Of a stretch of 64,000 bases of DNA, positions 1 through 10,229 are shown piece after piece (the first letter of the stretch is position 1; every line of letters begins with the position of its first letter). The stretch is from Virgibacillus sp. MSJ-26 (lineage in GTDB: Bacteria > Bacillota > Bacilli > Bacillales > Amphibacillaceae): assembly GCF_018918075.1 (NCBI RefSeq), contig NZ_JAHLPW010000013.1:1-64000 (forward strand), read 5' to 3'. Under the pieces are notes generated by a model, which worked only from the letters and a program-made list of their open reading frames with translations, did no database searches and was not told where the DNA came from. Both the position numbers and the translations under genes were made by a program.

Positions 1-123
1 TTACGAATCAAAGAACTAGAAATCAAATGGGAAAATGGTCGTATACCAAACTGGGCGATGGTTATGAACCAACTTTTAATCCATGATGATCTAAAAGATA
101 GGGTGTTAAAATATCTTGAGTAA
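1..123 (+). CDS. C-terminal fragment of an unrecognised protein
   Basis: An open frame runs from the window edge to a TAA stop at 121-123 and encodes about 40 residues ending in DRVLKYLE. The piece is rich in charged and helical residues (for example RIKELEIKWENGR). I do not recognise the family. It converges on codY, with a strong hairpin between them. In B. subtilis the gene after codY is flgB on the same strand, so this neighbour marks a different arrangement. The start lies outside the window. That it is coding is an inference from the open frame and the stop lying just before a terminator. Confidence 0.5.
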   Translation, partial: LRIKELEIKWENGRIPNWAMVMNQLLIHDDLKDRVLKYLE

Positions 124-191
124 ATTAGAACTTACACACTTTATTTGACAAGCCCGTTTCCTTTCGATATATGTATTGAGAAGATTGCAAC

Positions 192-238
192 AAAAAACCC
201 TATAACTAAGAAGTTTCTATAATTTCTTAGCTATAGGG
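192..238 (-). terminator. Rho-independent terminator of codY
   Basis: Two 15-base arms (198-212 and 224-238) pair with one G-U mismatch around an 11-base loop. On the minus strand they are followed by a run of six T (192-197). A shorter T run also follows on the plus strand, so it may also end the converging gene at 1-123. Confidence 0.85.
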
Positions 239-271
239 CACTTTTTAAATTGGATAATACATTTAAAGCGA

Positions 272-1057
272 TTATCTAGAGCGTAACTTATCAAGTTCAA
301 CTAAGAACTTATCATTTAATACTTTAATGTACGTTCCTTTCATCCCTAATGAACGTGATTCAATCACACCTGCACTCTCCAACTTTCTTAGCGCGTTTAC
401 AATAACAGAGCGAGTAATACCAACTCTATCAGCTATCTTACTAGCTACAAGTAATCCTTCGTGACCATCTAATTCTTCAAAAATATGGTCAATGGCTTCA
501 AGTTCACTATAAGACAAGGAGCTGATAGCCATCTGCACAACAGCCTTACTTCTTGCTTCAAGTTCAATTTCTTCAGTTTTCTCATGAAGGATTTCCATAC
601 CTACAACAGTTGCACCATATTCTGCAAGTAGTAAATCGTCGTCGTTAAAACTTTCGTCAATACGACCTAAGATAAGTGTTCCTAAACGCTCTCCACCACC
701 GATAATCGGTACAATGGTCGTTAATCCATCTTTAAAAAGCTCACGGTTTTCTTCAGGAAAAACGGTGTAAGTGCTATTGATATCCAGATTAGCTGTTGTC
801 TCATGTATATGGAATAACCCTTGAGTGTACTCTTCTGGAAATTGTCTCTCTTCTAACATGCCTTTCATACGGTCGTTGTCAATTTCCTGGTTGATAGCAT
901 AACCAAGAAGCTTACCTCTACGACTTAAAATGAAAATATTTCCTCTAATAACATCTCTTAATGAAGCTGACATATCATTAAAATTCACTGATTTCCCTGT
1001 AGCTTTTTGTAACATAGCGTTAATTTTTCTAGCACGATCTAAAAGTTCCATTTTCAA
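272..1057 (-). CDS. codY: GTP-sensing transcriptional pleiotropic repressor CodY
   Basis: CodY is the global regulator of low-GC Gram-positive bacteria. It binds GTP and branched-chain amino acids and represses nutrient-stress genes. The 261-residue protein has the usual length. It shows the N-terminal GAF ligand domain ([28 protein letters not shown]) and the C-terminal winged helix ([20 protein letters not shown], about residues 205-225), which is nearly invariant in the family. An AGGAGG-type site lies 8-10 bases before ATG 1057. It is the last gene of the xerC-hslV-hslU-codY unit and is followed by a strong terminator. Identification is secure from motif identity and context. Confidence 0.98.
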   Translation of the reverse strand: MKMELLDRARKINAMLQKATGKSVNFNDMSASLRDVIRGNIFILSRRGKLLGYAINQEIDNDRMKGMLEERQFPEEYTQGLFHIHETTANLDINSTYTVFPEENRELFKDGLTTIVPIIGGGERLGTLILGRIDESFNDDDLLLAEYGATVVGMEILHEKTEEIELEARSKAVVQMAISSLSYSELEAIDHIFEELDGHEGLLVASKIADRVGITRSVIVNALRKLESAGVIESRSLGMKGTYIKVLNDKFLVELDKLRSR

Positions 1058-1090
1058 ATTCCTCCATTTTTTTGAGTTTTAGTTTATTGT

Positions 1091-2488
1091 TTACAATATG
1101 AATTGGCTTAAGTCTTTGTCTTTAACGATATTACTTAACTTTTCATTGACGTAGTCAGGGGTAATATCAATTTTCTCCATATTAATTTCAGTTGCTTCAA
1201 ATGATAAATCTTCAAGCAACTTCTCTAATATTGTGTGAAGTCGTCTTGCCCCAATATTATCCGTGTCCTGGTTAACTTGGTAGGCCACTTCAGCTATCCT
1301 TGTTACAGCTTCGTCAGTAAAAACAACATCTATACCTTCTGTTTTCAGTAAAGCTTGATATTGTTTTAATAAGGCATTAGATGGTTCTTTCAATATCCGT
1401 TCAAAATCTTCAACCGATAATTTCTCAAGTTCAACCCTAATTGGAAATCGACCTTGCAGTTCAGGTATCAAGTCTGATGGCTTAGCCATATGAAATGCAC
1501 CGGCTGCAATAAAAAGCATATGATCCGTTTTAACGGGGCCATGTTTCGTTACAATTGTTGAACCTTCTACAATCGGGAGAACATCTCTTTGAACGCCCTC
1601 TCGAGATACATTAGGAGAGTTATCCTGCTTCCCTGTTACTTTATCGATTTCATCAATAAAAATAATCCCGGATTGTTCAGCACGTTTTATAGCATCTTGA
1701 GTAGCTTCTTCAATATCGATCATTTTTTGAGCGTGTTGTTGCGTTAAAACTTTTCTCGCTTCAGAAACGGCAAGTTTTCGTTTTTTCTTCTTTTTCGGCA
1801 TCAACTGACTAAAAGCGTCTTGCATATTCATGCCCATTTGCTCCATTCCTGAACCTTGTAACATGTCAAACATAGATGGTGTGCCTTCCTCTATTTCAAC
1901 AGTGACCATTTGATCTTCCAGTTCACCAAGAGCAAGCTGATGGGCTATGCGTTCTCGTTTTGACCTTATTTCATCATGATTTTTATCTTCATTGTCGTCT
2001 GGTTCTTCATCATTTCCTTGAGTAGGAAAAAGCATTTCGAAAGGATTTTTCATATTGTTTTGTTTTTTTGCCTGAGGAACGAGTAACTTCACAAGCTCCT
2101 TATTAGCTTCTTGTTCCGCTTTTTCTTTTACTTGATCCATCTTTTCTTCTTTAACCATTCGAACTGACATTTCTACTAAATCACGAACCATTGATTCAAC
2201 ATCACGGCCAACATAACCCACTTCTGTGAATTTTGTTGCTTCCACTTTAACAAACGGAGCTGATACGAGTTTTGCCAATCGGCGTGCAACTTCGGTTTTA
2301 CCGACTCCAGTAGGACCAATCATTAAAATATTTTTAGGTACAATTTCATCTTTTATTTTATCGTCCAAATTCATTCGTCTGTATCGATTGCGCAAGGCGA
2401 CTGCAACAGACTTTTTTGCTTGCTGTTGTCCGATAATATACTTATCTAACTGGTCAACAATTTGTTTCGGAGTATAATTCATACTCAT
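1091..2488 (-). CDS. hslU: HslU (ClpY) ATPase subunit of the HslUV protease
   Basis: This AAA+ unfoldase feeds substrates to the HslV peptidase in the cytoplasm. The 465 residues include the Walker A motif GPTGVGKT (residues 58-65), Walker B IIFIDEID (about 275-282), and an intermediate domain rich in charge and Met between them (about 110-240). The GARRLHT sensor-2 region and the C-terminal LSQFIL tail, which docks into HslV, are also present. It lies 18 bases after hslV and shares its operon with xerC and codY. The GGAGG site is about 12 bases before ATG 2488, slightly far, and an in-frame ATG two codons on is a possible alternative start. Confidence 0.97.
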   Translation of the reverse strand: MSMNYTPKQIVDQLDKYIIGQQQAKKSVAVALRNRYRRMNLDDKIKDEIVPKNILMIGPTGVGKTEVARRLAKLVSAPFVKVEATKFTEVGYVGRDVESMVRDLVEMSVRMVKEEKMDQVKEKAEQEANKELVKLLVPQAKKQNNMKNPFEMLFPTQGNDEEPDDNEDKNHDEIRSKRERIAHQLALGELEDQMVTVEIEEGTPSMFDMLQGSGMEQMGMNMQDAFSQLMPKKKKKRKLAVSEARKVLTQQHAQKMIDIEEATQDAIKRAEQSGIIFIDEIDKVTGKQDNSPNVSREGVQRDVLPIVEGSTIVTKHGPVKTDHMLFIAAGAFHMAKPSDLIPELQGRFPIRVELEKLSVEDFERILKEPSNALLKQYQALLKTEGIDVVFTDEAVTRIAEVAYQVNQDTDNIGARRLHTILEKLLEDLSFEATEINMEKIDITPDYVNEKLSNIVKDKDLSQFIL

Positions 2489-2506
2489 GTCTTTAACAGG
2501 CCTCCC

Positions 2507-3052
2507 CTATTCAAGTACTTCTGTTGTAACTTGGTCATTTGTAAACACACAAATTTCTCCAGCAATCTCTAAAGCTGCTTGAGCAATTTCTTTAGCTGAT
2601 AAATGATCAGTGTGTTTCAACAATGCTCTTCCAGCACTTAAGGCAAAGTTTCCGCCCGATCCAATAGCTAAAATGCCATCATCTGGTTCGATTACTTCAC
2701 CTGTACCTGAAACAAGGAACATATTTTGTTTGTTCATAACGACAAGCATCGCTTCTAATTTACGCAACACCTTATCACTTCGCCATTCTTTAGCAAGTTC
2801 TACCGCTGCTCTAGTTAAGTTACCATCATATGTTTCAAGTTTTCCTTCAAATTTCTCGAAAAGAGTAAAGGCGTCTGCGACAGATCCTGCAAACCCCGCT
2901 AGTACTTTTCCATTAAACAATGTGCGCACTTTTTTAGCTTTATGTTTCATGACAACCGAGTTACCAAGTGTCACTTGCCCATCTCCACTCATCGCACATT
3001 GTCCATTATGCATGACTGCGAATATGGTTGTCGCATGCATCTCTTGACTCAA
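2507..3052 (-). CDS. hslV: HslV (ClpQ) proteolytic subunit of HslUV
   Basis: HslV is the Ntn-hydrolase peptidase core of HslUV. The conserved block [25 protein letters not shown] is split here as HATTIFAV plus [11 protein letters not shown]. Longer upstream starts exist (3112 and 3073), but a very good site, AGAGGTGA, lies 8 bases before TTG 3052. That start gives 181 residues beginning MSQEMHATT, matching the length I recall for B. subtilis ClpQ. B. subtilis ClpQ has been described as an N-terminal serine protease with a short extension before the usual catalytic Thr. This protein has a similar extension with Ser at position 2. The TTG start is an inference from the ribosome site and family length. 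Confidence 0.93.
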   Translation of the reverse strand: MSQEMHATTIFAVMHNGQCAMSGDGQVTLGNSVVMKHKAKKVRTLFNGKVLAGFAGSVADAFTLFEKFEGKLETYDGNLTRAAVELAKEWRSDKVLRKLEAMLVVMNKQNMFLVSGTGEVIEPDDGILAIGSGGNFALSAGRALLKHTDHLSAKEIAQAALEIAGEICVFTNDQVTTEVLE

Positions 3053-3074
3053 TACTCTCACCTCTTTGATCATA

Positions 3075-3971
3075 TTATCCTTTTGCTCTTGGGTGGCTAT
3101 CCATATAAACACTTCTCAGACGATCTTTTGTTACATGGGTATATATTTGAGTAGACGACAAGTTATCATGCCCTAATAATTCTTGAACTGCTCGTAAATC
3201 AGCACCCTCATTTAACATATGAGTAGCAAAGGTATGCCTTAATTTATGCGGATGAATATTAACGGTTAGAGCCGCCTTTTCTAAAATTTTATTTAAAATC
3301 AAGCGAATTCCTCGATCAGATAGAGGGGTTCCTCTTGCATTTAGAAAAACAAAATCGGTGGGACTGTTAGTTTTGTTCAGTAATTTATCTCTGCCATCCT
3401 TTATGTATCTCTCTAATGCAATTTTAGCGAATTTTCCAAAAGGAACATAACGTTCTTTTCGTCCTTTTCCCGTAACAAACAAGGTGCCTATTGAAAAGTC
3501 GATATCTGTTAGACGTAATCCTTGGCATTCACTAACTCTAATACCTGTTGCGTAAAGCAGTTCTATAATCGCTTGATTTCTTTGACCCAAAGGATCGCTT
3601 AAGTCATTTACCTCTAATAATTTTCCCAATTCTTCCTTATAAAAAAAGGTTGGGATTGGTTGGCTAGTTTTCGGCAATGTTACATTAATAAACGGATTCT
3701 TCGAAACATAATTTTCTCGCTCTAAATATTTGTAAAAGCTTCTAAGGCTAGATATCGTTCTAGAAATTGACCTTCTACTTAATTTTTGATCATGAAGAAA
3801 GGTTAAGAACAAACGAACAACCTGATAATCAACCTGGTTTAACTCTAATTTGCCTTCTCTTTGTAAGAAAGAAAAAAATGTTTTCAGATCTTTCCGATAA
3901 TGTATTACGGTGTTTGGTGAAGCATTTTTTTCAATTTGCATGTATTCAATAAAAGCTTGCATGTAATTCAT
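3075..3971 (-). CDS. xerC: Tyrosine recombinase XerC (CodV type)
   Basis: XerC resolves chromosome dimers at dif together with XerD. The N-terminal SAM-like DNA-binding domain (about 1-90) is followed by the catalytic domain. The expected catalytic residues are present: Arg in [14 protein letters not shown], His and Arg in [12 protein letters not shown], His in ELLGHDN, and the nucleophile Tyr in TQIYTH near the C-terminus. A GTG at 3983 is open, but GGTGGAG lies 6 bases before ATG 3971, giving 298 residues. It heads the xerC-hslV-hslU-codY unit. In B. subtilis trmFO precedes it; here trmFO is absent. Confidence 0.95.
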   Translation of the reverse strand: MNYMQAFIEYMQIEKNASPNTVIHYRKDLKTFFSFLQREGKLELNQVDYQVVRLFLTFLHDQKLSRRSISRTISSLRSFYKYLERENYVSKNPFINVTLPKTSQPIPTFFYKEELGKLLEVNDLSDPLGQRNQAIIELLYATGIRVSECQGLRLTDIDFSIGTLFVTGKGRKERYVPFGKFAKIALERYIKDGRDKLLNKTNSPTDFVFLNARGTPLSDRGIRLILNKILEKAALTVNIHPHKLRHTFATHMLNEGADLRAVQELLGHDNLSSTQIYTHVTKDRLRSVYMDSHPRAKG

Positions 3972-4001
3972 TACAATCTCCACCCTATGAACAGCTAATA
4001 A

Positions 4002-4030
4002 ATCATATCATATGTTATGAATTGAAGCAA
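4002..4030 (-). promoter_or_regulatory. Predicted SigA promoter of xerC-hslV-hslU-codY
   Basis: On the minus strand TTGCTT (4025-4030) is followed after 17 bases by TATGAT (4002-4007), 31 bases upstream of the xerC start. Spacing and hexamers fit a vegetative promoter. This would make the unit independent of topA, consistent with the long gap upstream. Confidence 0.6.
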
Positions 4031-4062
4031 TGGACTTAACTAAATTGTAACAAAATTCAGAA

Positions 4063-4268
4063 ACAGGCTCAAGTTTAAAGAAGATATGTTATATAATTTT
4101 ATTTAAATAGTCACATAACTGACATATATTAAAATATTTCTTTGAGTTTTGCAATTGGGTGGCTAGATAAGCTCTTTTAGACTACAATAATTTTACATTG
4201 CATCTATATAGCAAAACCAATTTTATCTGCTTTATATTTCAACAAAATTTCATTAAACTTGAGCCTGT
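4063..4268. repeat. Pair of perfect 16-bp inverted repeats 174 bp apart
   Basis: ACAGGCTCAAGTTTAA at 4063-4078 recurs as its exact reverse complement at 4253-4268. The gene-free stretch 3984-4390 otherwise holds only the xerC promoter and AT-rich sequence. The arrangement resembles the ends of a small non-coding mobile element or a deletion scar. I see no target-site duplication beside it. Confidence 0.55.
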
Positions 4269-4390
4269 CAAGGACTTTAACTTACCAATGGATAATTATA
4301 ACTTTCACATAAAAAATAGTCAACAATTACAATTCGAAGACTTTTAAAAAAATTGTGATGGTATCTTTTAAACCCATTATTTCCAATCTT

Positions 4391-4702
4391 CTATTCTTTT
4401 AACCCCATTCTTTCAATTTTCTGTTTTGTTTCGAGCGTACCTAACTGATAGAGCCGATTATAAATGGATGTGAGATAGTTATCATATGCATCTCTTTCAT
4501 CGTCCGCTCCCCACTCGTTAAAAGGTTTAGCTAAGAACTCTACTGCTTTTTTCTCACGCTTATTTTTTTCTCTAAAAAGATTATTTAGTTCAGCAATGTC
4601 ACTGTCTGTTGCTTTTATTTCAAATTCAGTTGTGTCAGGTATAGATACTTCAGTTATCTCTTCTTTTTCAATAGAAACAAAATAGCTTTTTCTCTCTTCC
4701 AT
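4391..4702 (-). CDS. Small uncharacterised acidic protein
   Basis: This 103-residue protein has a canonical AAGGAGG site 7 bases before ATG 4702, so it is probably a real gene. It has no signal peptide, membrane segment or Cys pair. The N-terminal third is rich in Glu, Thr and Ile (SIEKEEITEVSIPDTTEFEI). The C-terminal two-thirds looks helical and charged (ELNNLFREKNKREKKAVEF, then IYNRLYQLGTLETKQKIERM). I do not recognise a domain. It sits between topA and xerC, where B. subtilis carries trmFO. Function is unknown. Confidence 0.7.
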   Translation of the reverse strand: MEERKSYFVSIEKEEITEVSIPDTTEFEIKATDSDIAELNNLFREKNKREKKAVEFLAKPFNEWGADDERDAYDNYLTSIYNRLYQLGTLETKQKIERMGLKE

Positions 4703-4775
4703 CTTAATACCTCCTTATCAGAACTCTATTCCCTTATACTTTCTGTTAAAACATGACAAATATCTTATTTAAAAC

Positions 4776-4799
4776 AGAAAAACTGCCCTTTAATGGCAG
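4776..4799 (-). terminator. Predicted terminator downstream of topA
   Basis: CTGCC (4783-4787) and GGCAG (4795-4799) pair around a 7-base loop. On the minus strand they are followed by TTTTTCTG. The hairpin lies between topA plus its trailing repeat and the small gene at 4391-4702. Confidence 0.6.
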
Positions 4800-4822
4800 C
4801 TTTTCTATATTATTTTTACCCC

Positions 4823-4921
4823 CTCGTCCCTCGAGGTCTTAAGCGGTAAAACTACGTGGCAACAACCGCCACTGCGTTTTCCCGTTTAAGCTTTTCAGGG
4901 CTGAACAGGCGCTTGAACTTT
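4823..4921 (-). repeat. Dispersed repeat type C, single copy, reverse orientation
   Basis: Read on the minus strand, this stretch begins near GCGCCTGTTCAGCCCTGAAA, continues through AGCTTAA and GTGGC, and ends near GCTTAAGACCTCGAGG. These words occur in the same order as in the tandem copies at 33383-33621, with about 70-80% identity by eye. It is much richer in GC than the flanking genes and begins 5 bases after the topA stop codon. Confidence 0.75.
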
Positions 4922-4926
4922 TGATT

Positions 4927-7005
4927 TTAATTTTGGGTGCTTTCTTTATAGTCGCATTCTGTACATTTTACTTGTGTCTCTTTTTTGGTTTTCTTTTCTA
5001 CTAACAATGAATTACATTTAGGGCATGGTCGTTCAATTGGTTTATCCCAAGAGACGAAATCACAGTCAGGATATCTATCACAACCATAGAATGTTCTTCT
5101 CTTTTTAGATTTTCTTTCAACGACATTTCCCTCTTTACATTTAGGACATGTCACACCAATCTTTTTTAAAATCGGTTTGGTATTACGGCATTCCGGGAAG
5201 TTAGAACAGGCTAAGAACTTACCATATCGACCCATTTTATAAACCATTTCATGTCCGCATTTTTCGCAATCAATTCCGGCTGGTTCGTCTTTTATTTCAA
5301 TTTCAGCCATTTCCTTTTCCGCTTTTTCTAAACGAACTTCAAATTCTTTATAAAAGTCATCGATGATTTTAATCCATTCTACTTTACCATCTTCAATTGA
5401 ATCGAGGTCATTTTCCATTTTTGCTGTAAAATCCACATCAATGACTTCTGGAAAAAATTCTACCATGACATCATTGACGATAGTACCTAATTCGGTTGGT
5501 AAAAAACGTTTATTATCCATGCTAACATAATTTCTACGTTGAATAGTGTCAATCGTTGGTGCATAAGTTGATGGACGTCCTATTCCTTGTTCTTCCATTG
5601 TTCTAACAAGTCTAGCTTCCGTATATCTCGGAGGTGGTTGTGTGAAATGTTGATTAGGTGTGATTTTTTCAGCATCAACCTTCATGCCTTCTTTTAAGTC
5701 AGGTAAAATCTTATCTTTTTCTTTTTTATTATCGTCAGTACTTTCAATGTAGACTTTCATAAATCCTTTAAATTTGATTTTTGAGCCAGTAGCACGGAAT
5801 TCAACTTTATTATTAAGTAAATGTACTGTCATTGTATCCATAACAGCTGGCGCCATTTGACTTGCCATAAAGCGTTCCCAAATCAATTTGTATAAGCGAT
5901 ACTGGTCTTGTGATAAAACAGATTTCAATGATTGCGGATCCCTTATAGCAGAAGTAGGACGTATAGCTTCGTGTGCATCTTGAGCACCTTCATTTTTCTT
6001 CTGTTTTCGCTTCAAACCTAAGTAAGACTTACCAAATTTCTCTTCAATATAACCTTTAGCTTCTTCTTTAGCCGTATCAGAAATACGGGTAGAGTCCGTA
6101 CGCATATAAGTAATTAATCCCGTAATGCCCCCGGCTTTTTTACCTAGATCAATTCCTTCATATAGTTGTTGGGCAACCATCATAGTTTTACGTGCTCTGA
6201 AATTAAGTTTACGAGCTGCCTCTTGTTGTAAAGAGGAAGTAATAAATGGCTGAGCAGGAAATCTCTTACGTTCCCTTTTGTTTACCTTATTCACTGAAAA
6301 CTGTTTATCTACTAATTTACCTAAAACTACATCCACTTCTTCTCTATTATTGAGTTTTTGTTTTTTACCGTCTATACCATAGAATGATCCCTCAAAAGTG
6401 GCTTTATCTTTTTGAAAGTCAGCATCAATTGACCAATATTCTTCAGGCTTGAAATTTTTAATTTCATTTTCGCGATCTATAATCATTTTTAATGCAACAG
6501 ACTGGACACGTCCAGCACTTAAACCTTTTTTAACCTTTTTCCAAAGTAAAGGACTAATATTATAACCGACTAAACGATCTAAAATCCTTCTTGCTTGTTG
6601 AGCATCGACTAAATCCACGTCAATAGATCTCGGATGTTTAAATGATTCTTTAATCGCATCTTTAGTAATCTCGTTAAACACAACACGGCAGTCAGAAGTG
6701 TCATCTATTTTCAATGCATGTGCCAAGTGCCATGCTATTGCTTCCCCTTCTCTGTCGGGGTCAGCTGCTAAATAAATCTTTTTTGCTTTTTTAGCAGATT
6801 TTCTTAATTCTTTTAAGATATCGCCTTTTCCGCGAATTGTTATATATTTCGGTTCAAAATTATTTTCAGCATCGACACCCATCTGGCTTTTGGGTAGATC
6901 ACGCACATGACCCATAGATGCTTTTACAGTATATTTTTTTCCTAAATAGCGTTCAATCGTTTTCGCTTTTGCTGGCGATTCAACGATAACTAGATAATCG
7001 GACAT
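4927..7005 (-). CDS. topA: DNA topoisomerase I
   Basis: This type IA topoisomerase relaxes negative supercoils. The 692 residues begin with the Toprim fold ([29 protein letters not shown] at 82-90 carries the metal-binding acidic residues). The active-site Tyr is residue 300 in [11 protein letters not shown]. Three C-terminal zinc-ribbon modules each carry Cys pairs: CEKCGHEM...[15 protein letters not shown]...CDRYPDC and CPKCNSLL...CTECDY. AGGAGG precedes ATG 7005. The length matches B. subtilis TopA. dprA lies upstream on the same strand, and TopA appears to have its own promoter. Confidence 0.98.
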   Translation of the reverse strand: MSDYLVIVESPAKAKTIERYLGKKYTVKASMGHVRDLPKSQMGVDAENNFEPKYITIRGKGDILKELRKSAKKAKKIYLAADPDREGEAIAWHLAHALKIDDTSDCRVVFNEITKDAIKESFKHPRSIDVDLVDAQQARRILDRLVGYNISPLLWKKVKKGLSAGRVQSVALKMIIDRENEIKNFKPEEYWSIDADFQKDKATFEGSFYGIDGKKQKLNNREEVDVVLGKLVDKQFSVNKVNKRERKRFPAQPFITSSLQQEAARKLNFRARKTMMVAQQLYEGIDLGKKAGGITGLITYMRTDSTRISDTAKEEAKGYIEEKFGKSYLGLKRKQKKNEGAQDAHEAIRPTSAIRDPQSLKSVLSQDQYRLYKLIWERFMASQMAPAVMDTMTVHLLNNKVEFRATGSKIKFKGFMKVYIESTDDNKKEKDKILPDLKEGMKVDAEKITPNQHFTQPPPRYTEARLVRTMEEQGIGRPSTYAPTIDTIQRRNYVSMDNKRFLPTELGTIVNDVMVEFFPEVIDVDFTAKMENDLDSIEDGKVEWIKIIDDFYKEFEVRLEKAEKEMAEIEIKDEPAGIDCEKCGHEMVYKMGRYGKFLACSNFPECRNTKPILKKIGVTCPKCKEGNVVERKSKKRRTFYGCDRYPDCDFVSWDKPIERPCPKCNSLLVEKKTKKETQVKCTECDYKESTQN

Positions 7006-7057
7006 ATTTATTTCCTCCTATTAATCGAGGTGCAACTTCACACTATAAACTTCACTA

Positions 7058-7086
7058 ATCGTAAATATATATTATGCTTTTGTCAA
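7058..7086 (-). promoter_or_regulatory. Predicted SigA promoter of topA
   Basis: TTGACA (7081-7086), a 17-base spacer and TACGAT (7058-7063) lie on the minus strand, about 53 bases before the topA ATG. The -35 is a perfect consensus. No hairpin separates it from topA. Confidence 0.6.
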
Positions 7087-7110
7087 ATAATCAGAAGTAT
7101 TTCATCGGTC

Positions 7111-8004
7111 TTAAATAATCCAATTGTCTTTATATAATTCCCAATCTTCTTTAATATCATTTGCTTGAGTAACTAATTTTGCACCATCCTGAATCATTTT
7201 ATGACATCCTTTCGTTTGTGGAACTAAAGGTGACCCCGGTGCAGCGTAAACTTCTCGCCCCTGGTCTAGCGCTTGGTCTACAGTTATAAGTGTACCACTT
7301 TTTTCTTTTGCTTCAATGACCAATGTCCCGAAGCTAAGTCCACTAATAATTCGATTTCGTTCTGGAAAGTGAAATGGTTTTGGAGAGGTACAAGGAGGAT
7401 ATTCTGATAAAACTAATCCCTGGGCTGATATTTTCTGGAATAATGCTATATTTTGTTTAGGATAAATGTGATGGAAACCGCCCCCTAAGACGGCAATCGT
7501 TTTTCCGTGGTACTCAAGAGAATTCTGATGGGCTAAACTATCAATTCCTTTTGCCATGCCACTAACAACAATCCATTTCTCTTTCACGAGAGGAGTAACT
7601 ATTAAGTTAACTTTTGCCTTAGCTTCAGAAGTTGGATGTCTTGTTCCAATCACGCTAAGAGCAGGCAGTCTATTTAATAAGTTAAGGTCTCCAATTGCAT
7701 ATAGAACAAGTGGTGGGTCTTTAATAGTTTTTAACATAGGTGGATAACTTTCGTCAACTAAAGTGACAATTTGATAAGTTTTCATGTCTTCTTTTATTTG
7801 GTGATGAAATTCTGAATTATGAAGGTCGTGATAAAGTAATATAGCTTTTTGTGTGGGCATAGCTAGAAGCTGGGATATTTCCATTGAAGTTAATCTGTAG
7901 ATTTTAGTTAGTGTAGAGTCTAAGGAGATAATTTTACGGATACGATTTCTAGTCATGTAGCGACAACGATGAAGATGAACTAACCGTTTTCGAATACGAT
8001 TCAT
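7111..8004 (-). CDS. dprA: DNA processing protein DprA (Smf)
   Basis: DprA loads RecA onto incoming single-stranded DNA during natural transformation. The 297 residues match the B. subtilis length. An N-terminal helical region (1-60) is followed by the Rossmann-like DprA domain: SVIGTRHPTSEAK, VSGMAKGIDSLAHQ, TIAVLGGGFHHIYP, FPERNRIISGLS and KSGTLITVDQALDQGREVYAAPG. AAAGGAG lies 8 bases before ATG 8004. It follows sucD after a terminator hairpin and precedes topA, the conserved order in Bacillaceae. Confidence 0.96.
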   Translation of the reverse strand: MNRIRKRLVHLHRCRYMTRNRIRKIISLDSTLTKIYRLTSMEISQLLAMPTQKAILLYHDLHNSEFHHQIKEDMKTYQIVTLVDESYPPMLKTIKDPPLVLYAIGDLNLLNRLPALSVIGTRHPTSEAKAKVNLIVTPLVKEKWIVVSGMAKGIDSLAHQNSLEYHGKTIAVLGGGFHHIYPKQNIALFQKISAQGLVLSEYPPCTSPKPFHFPERNRIISGLSFGTLVIEAKEKSGTLITVDQALDQGREVYAAPGSPLVPQTKGCHKMIQDGAKLVTQANDIKEDWELYKDNWII

Positions 8005-8036
8005 TTTTTACTCCTTTTAAAGGTTTTTAGTAAAAT

Positions 8037-8069
8037 AATCCAGGAACCTAAAGTTTAAGCTCCTGGATT
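8037..8069 (-). terminator. Terminator of the sucCD operon
   Basis: AATCCAGGA (8037-8045) and TCCTGGATT (8061-8069) form a 9-bp stem. On the minus strand it is followed by the T-rich sequence TTATTTTAC. It lies just downstream of the sucD stop and before the dprA start. Confidence 0.7.
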
Positions 8070-8080
8070 CAATTTTGAGT

Positions 8081-8983
8081 TTAATGTGTTTTACACTTTT
8101 CCTTTAAGCCATTTGCTTCCAATGCATGAATCATAGTTTCACCCATAACAGCTGGTGTTTCAGCAACAGAGATACCACATTCTTTCATTTTCTTATTCTT
8201 GGCATCTGCAGTTCCTTCACCACCGGAAATAATGGCACCCGCGTGTCCCATACGTTTTCCTGGAGGAGCAGTAGCACCACCAATGAAGCCAACAACAGGT
8301 TTAGTCATATTTGCTTTAACCCATTCAGCCGCTTCTTCTTCTGCTGTTCCACCGATTTCACCAATCATGATTACAGCATAAGTTTCCGGGTCTTCATTGA
8401 ATGCACTTAGTACATCAATAAAATCCGTTCCATTAACAGGGTCGCCGCCGATTCCTACTGCTGTTGTTTGACCATAACCGGCTTCTGTTAATTGATGTAC
8501 AGCTTCATATGTTAATGTACCTGAACGGGAGACAACGCCAATATGTCCTTTTTTGTGAATATACCCTGGCATAATACCAATCTTACACTCATCAGCCGTT
8601 ATAACTCCAGGGCAGTTTGGGCCAACTAAGCGTGTCTTTTTACCTTCCATATAACGCTTAACTTTAACCATATCTAAAACTGGGATATGTTCGGTAATAC
8701 AAATGGCAAGATCTAGCTCTGCATCTGTCGCTTCCATTATGGCGTCTGCCGCAAATGGAGCTGGAACATAAATAACTGATGCGTTAGCACCTGTTGCTTC
8801 AACAGCTTCATCTACCGTATTGAAAACTGGTACACCTTCTACTTCAGTTCCACCTTTTCCAGGTGTAACTCCTGCTACAATTTTCGTACCATATTCAAGC
8901 ATTTGTTTTGTATGAAATCTGGCTGTCCCACCAGTGATTCCTTGGACAATTACTTTTGTATCTTTATTTACATATACACTCAT
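8081..8983 (-). CDS. sucD: Succinyl-CoA synthetase alpha subunit
   Basis: SucD, with SucC, interconverts succinyl-CoA and succinate with substrate-level phosphorylation in the TCA cycle. The 300 residues show the N-terminal CoA-binding Rossmann domain ([23 protein letters not shown]) and the phosphohistidine site in MGHAGAI near residue 247. The ligase domain lies around it ([12 protein letters not shown] appears as [12 protein letters not shown]). AAGGACG precedes ATG 8983. It lies 51 bases after sucC and is cotranscribed with it. Confidence 0.97.
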   Translation of the reverse strand: MSVYVNKDTKVIVQGITGGTARFHTKQMLEYGTKIVAGVTPGKGGTEVEGVPVFNTVDEAVEATGANASVIYVPAPFAADAIMEATDAELDLAICITEHIPVLDMVKVKRYMEGKKTRLVGPNCPGVITADECKIGIMPGYIHKKGHIGVVSRSGTLTYEAVHQLTEAGYGQTTAVGIGGDPVNGTDFIDVLSAFNEDPETYAVIMIGEIGGTAEEEAAEWVKANMTKPVVGFIGGATAPPGKRMGHAGAIISGGEGTADAKNKKMKECGISVAETPAVMGETMIHALEANGLKEKCKTH

Positions 8984-9034
8984 TTTCGTCCGTCCTTTCT
9001 AAGCAATCTGTTACAAATCTTGTTTTGTCAGAAA

Positions 9035-10195
9035 CTATTCAACTAACGATACAATCTTTTGAGCTCCATCTGCCATTGAGTCTGCAGACGTAATATTCAA
9101 CCCAGAATCCTTTAGGATTTGTTTACCTTTATCTACGTTGGTTCCTTCTAGACGTACCACTAGTGGAATTTCAAGACCTACTTGTTTCGTTGCTTCAACA
9201 ACACCTTCAGCAATGACATCACACTTCATAATACCTCCAAAGATATTTACGAAAATACCTTTAACATTAGCATCTGACAAGATAATTTTAAACGCTTCTG
9301 TTACCTTTTCAGCTGTGGCTCCACCACCAACATCTAAAAAGTTCGCAGGGTCACCGCCATAGTGTTTGATAATATCCATTGTTGACATAGCAAGACCTGC
9401 ACCATTTACCATACAACCGATATTTCCATCTAAAGAAATATAGCTTAGATCATGCTTAGAAGCTTCAATTTCCTTTTCATCTTCTTCGTCAAGATCACGT
9501 AATTCAAATACATCCTTTTGACGATATAAAGCATTATCATCAAAGTTCAGTTTAGCGTCAAGTGCTAATACCTCACCGTCACCTGTCGTAACTAGTGGAT
9601 TGATTTCTGCAATAGAGCAGTCTTTTTCTGTATATGCCCGGTATAGCCCCATCATAAATTTAACTGCTTTAGAGACTAGTTCGCTTGGAATATTTATATT
9701 AAATGCTAGTCTACGAGCTTGATAGGGTGCTAACCCAACTACCGGATCAATTTCTTCTTTAAAGATTTTTTCAGGAGTTTCTGCAGCAACCTCTTCGATT
9801 TCAGTCCCACCTTCTTCAGAACCCATCATAACAACGCGTGATGTGGCTCGGTCTAGGACAATACCTAAATAATATTCTTTTTGGATGTCACAACCTTCTT
9901 CAACTAGTAGGCGCTTAACTTCCTTACCTTCTGGTCCAGTTTGTGGAGTGACTAAAGTCTTACCTAAAATTTCATCCGCATATGTACGAACTTCGTCTAA
10001 GTTCTTAGCAACCTTCACTCCCCCTGCTTTTCCACGGCCTCCAGCATGAATTTGTGCTTTAACAACAGTGACATCTGTTCCTAATTTTTTTGCATTTTCT
10101 ACAGCTTCATCGACTGTATATGCAACGTGCCCGTTAGGAACATTAACACCATAGTTACGTAAAATTTCTTTTCCTTGATACTCATGAATGTTCAT
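9035..10195 (-). CDS. sucC: Succinyl-CoA synthetase beta subunit
   Basis: This is the ATP-grasp subunit that binds nucleotide and succinate. The sequence [41 protein letters not shown] and [12 protein letters not shown] is diagnostic. An upstream ATG at 10213 is open, but GGGAGG lies 7 bases before ATG 10195. That start gives 386 residues with the canonical MNIHEYQ beginning. It is the first gene of sucCD, with its own predicted promoter at 10230-10258. Confidence 0.97.
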   Translation of the reverse strand: MNIHEYQGKEILRNYGVNVPNGHVAYTVDEAVENAKKLGTDVTVVKAQIHAGGRGKAGGVKVAKNLDEVRTYADEILGKTLVTPQTGPEGKEVKRLLVEEGCDIQKEYYLGIVLDRATSRVVMMGSEEGGTEIEEVAAETPEKIFKEEIDPVVGLAPYQARRLAFNINIPSELVSKAVKFMMGLYRAYTEKDCSIAEINPLVTTGDGEVLALDAKLNFDDNALYRQKDVFELRDLDEEDEKEIEASKHDLSYISLDGNIGCMVNGAGLAMSTMDIIKHYGGDPANFLDVGGGATAEKVTEAFKIILSDANVKGIFVNIFGGIMKCDVIAEGVVEATKQVGLEIPLVVRLEGTNVDKGKQILKDSGLNITSADSMADGAQKIVSLVE

Positions 10196-10229
10196 CATGC
10201 ATCCTCCCATCAAAATTCACTGCATGTCT

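Noticed and set aside
2610..3047. 145-codon plus-strand frame opposite hslV
   Set aside because: It is an antisense shadow of hslV with no ribosome site.
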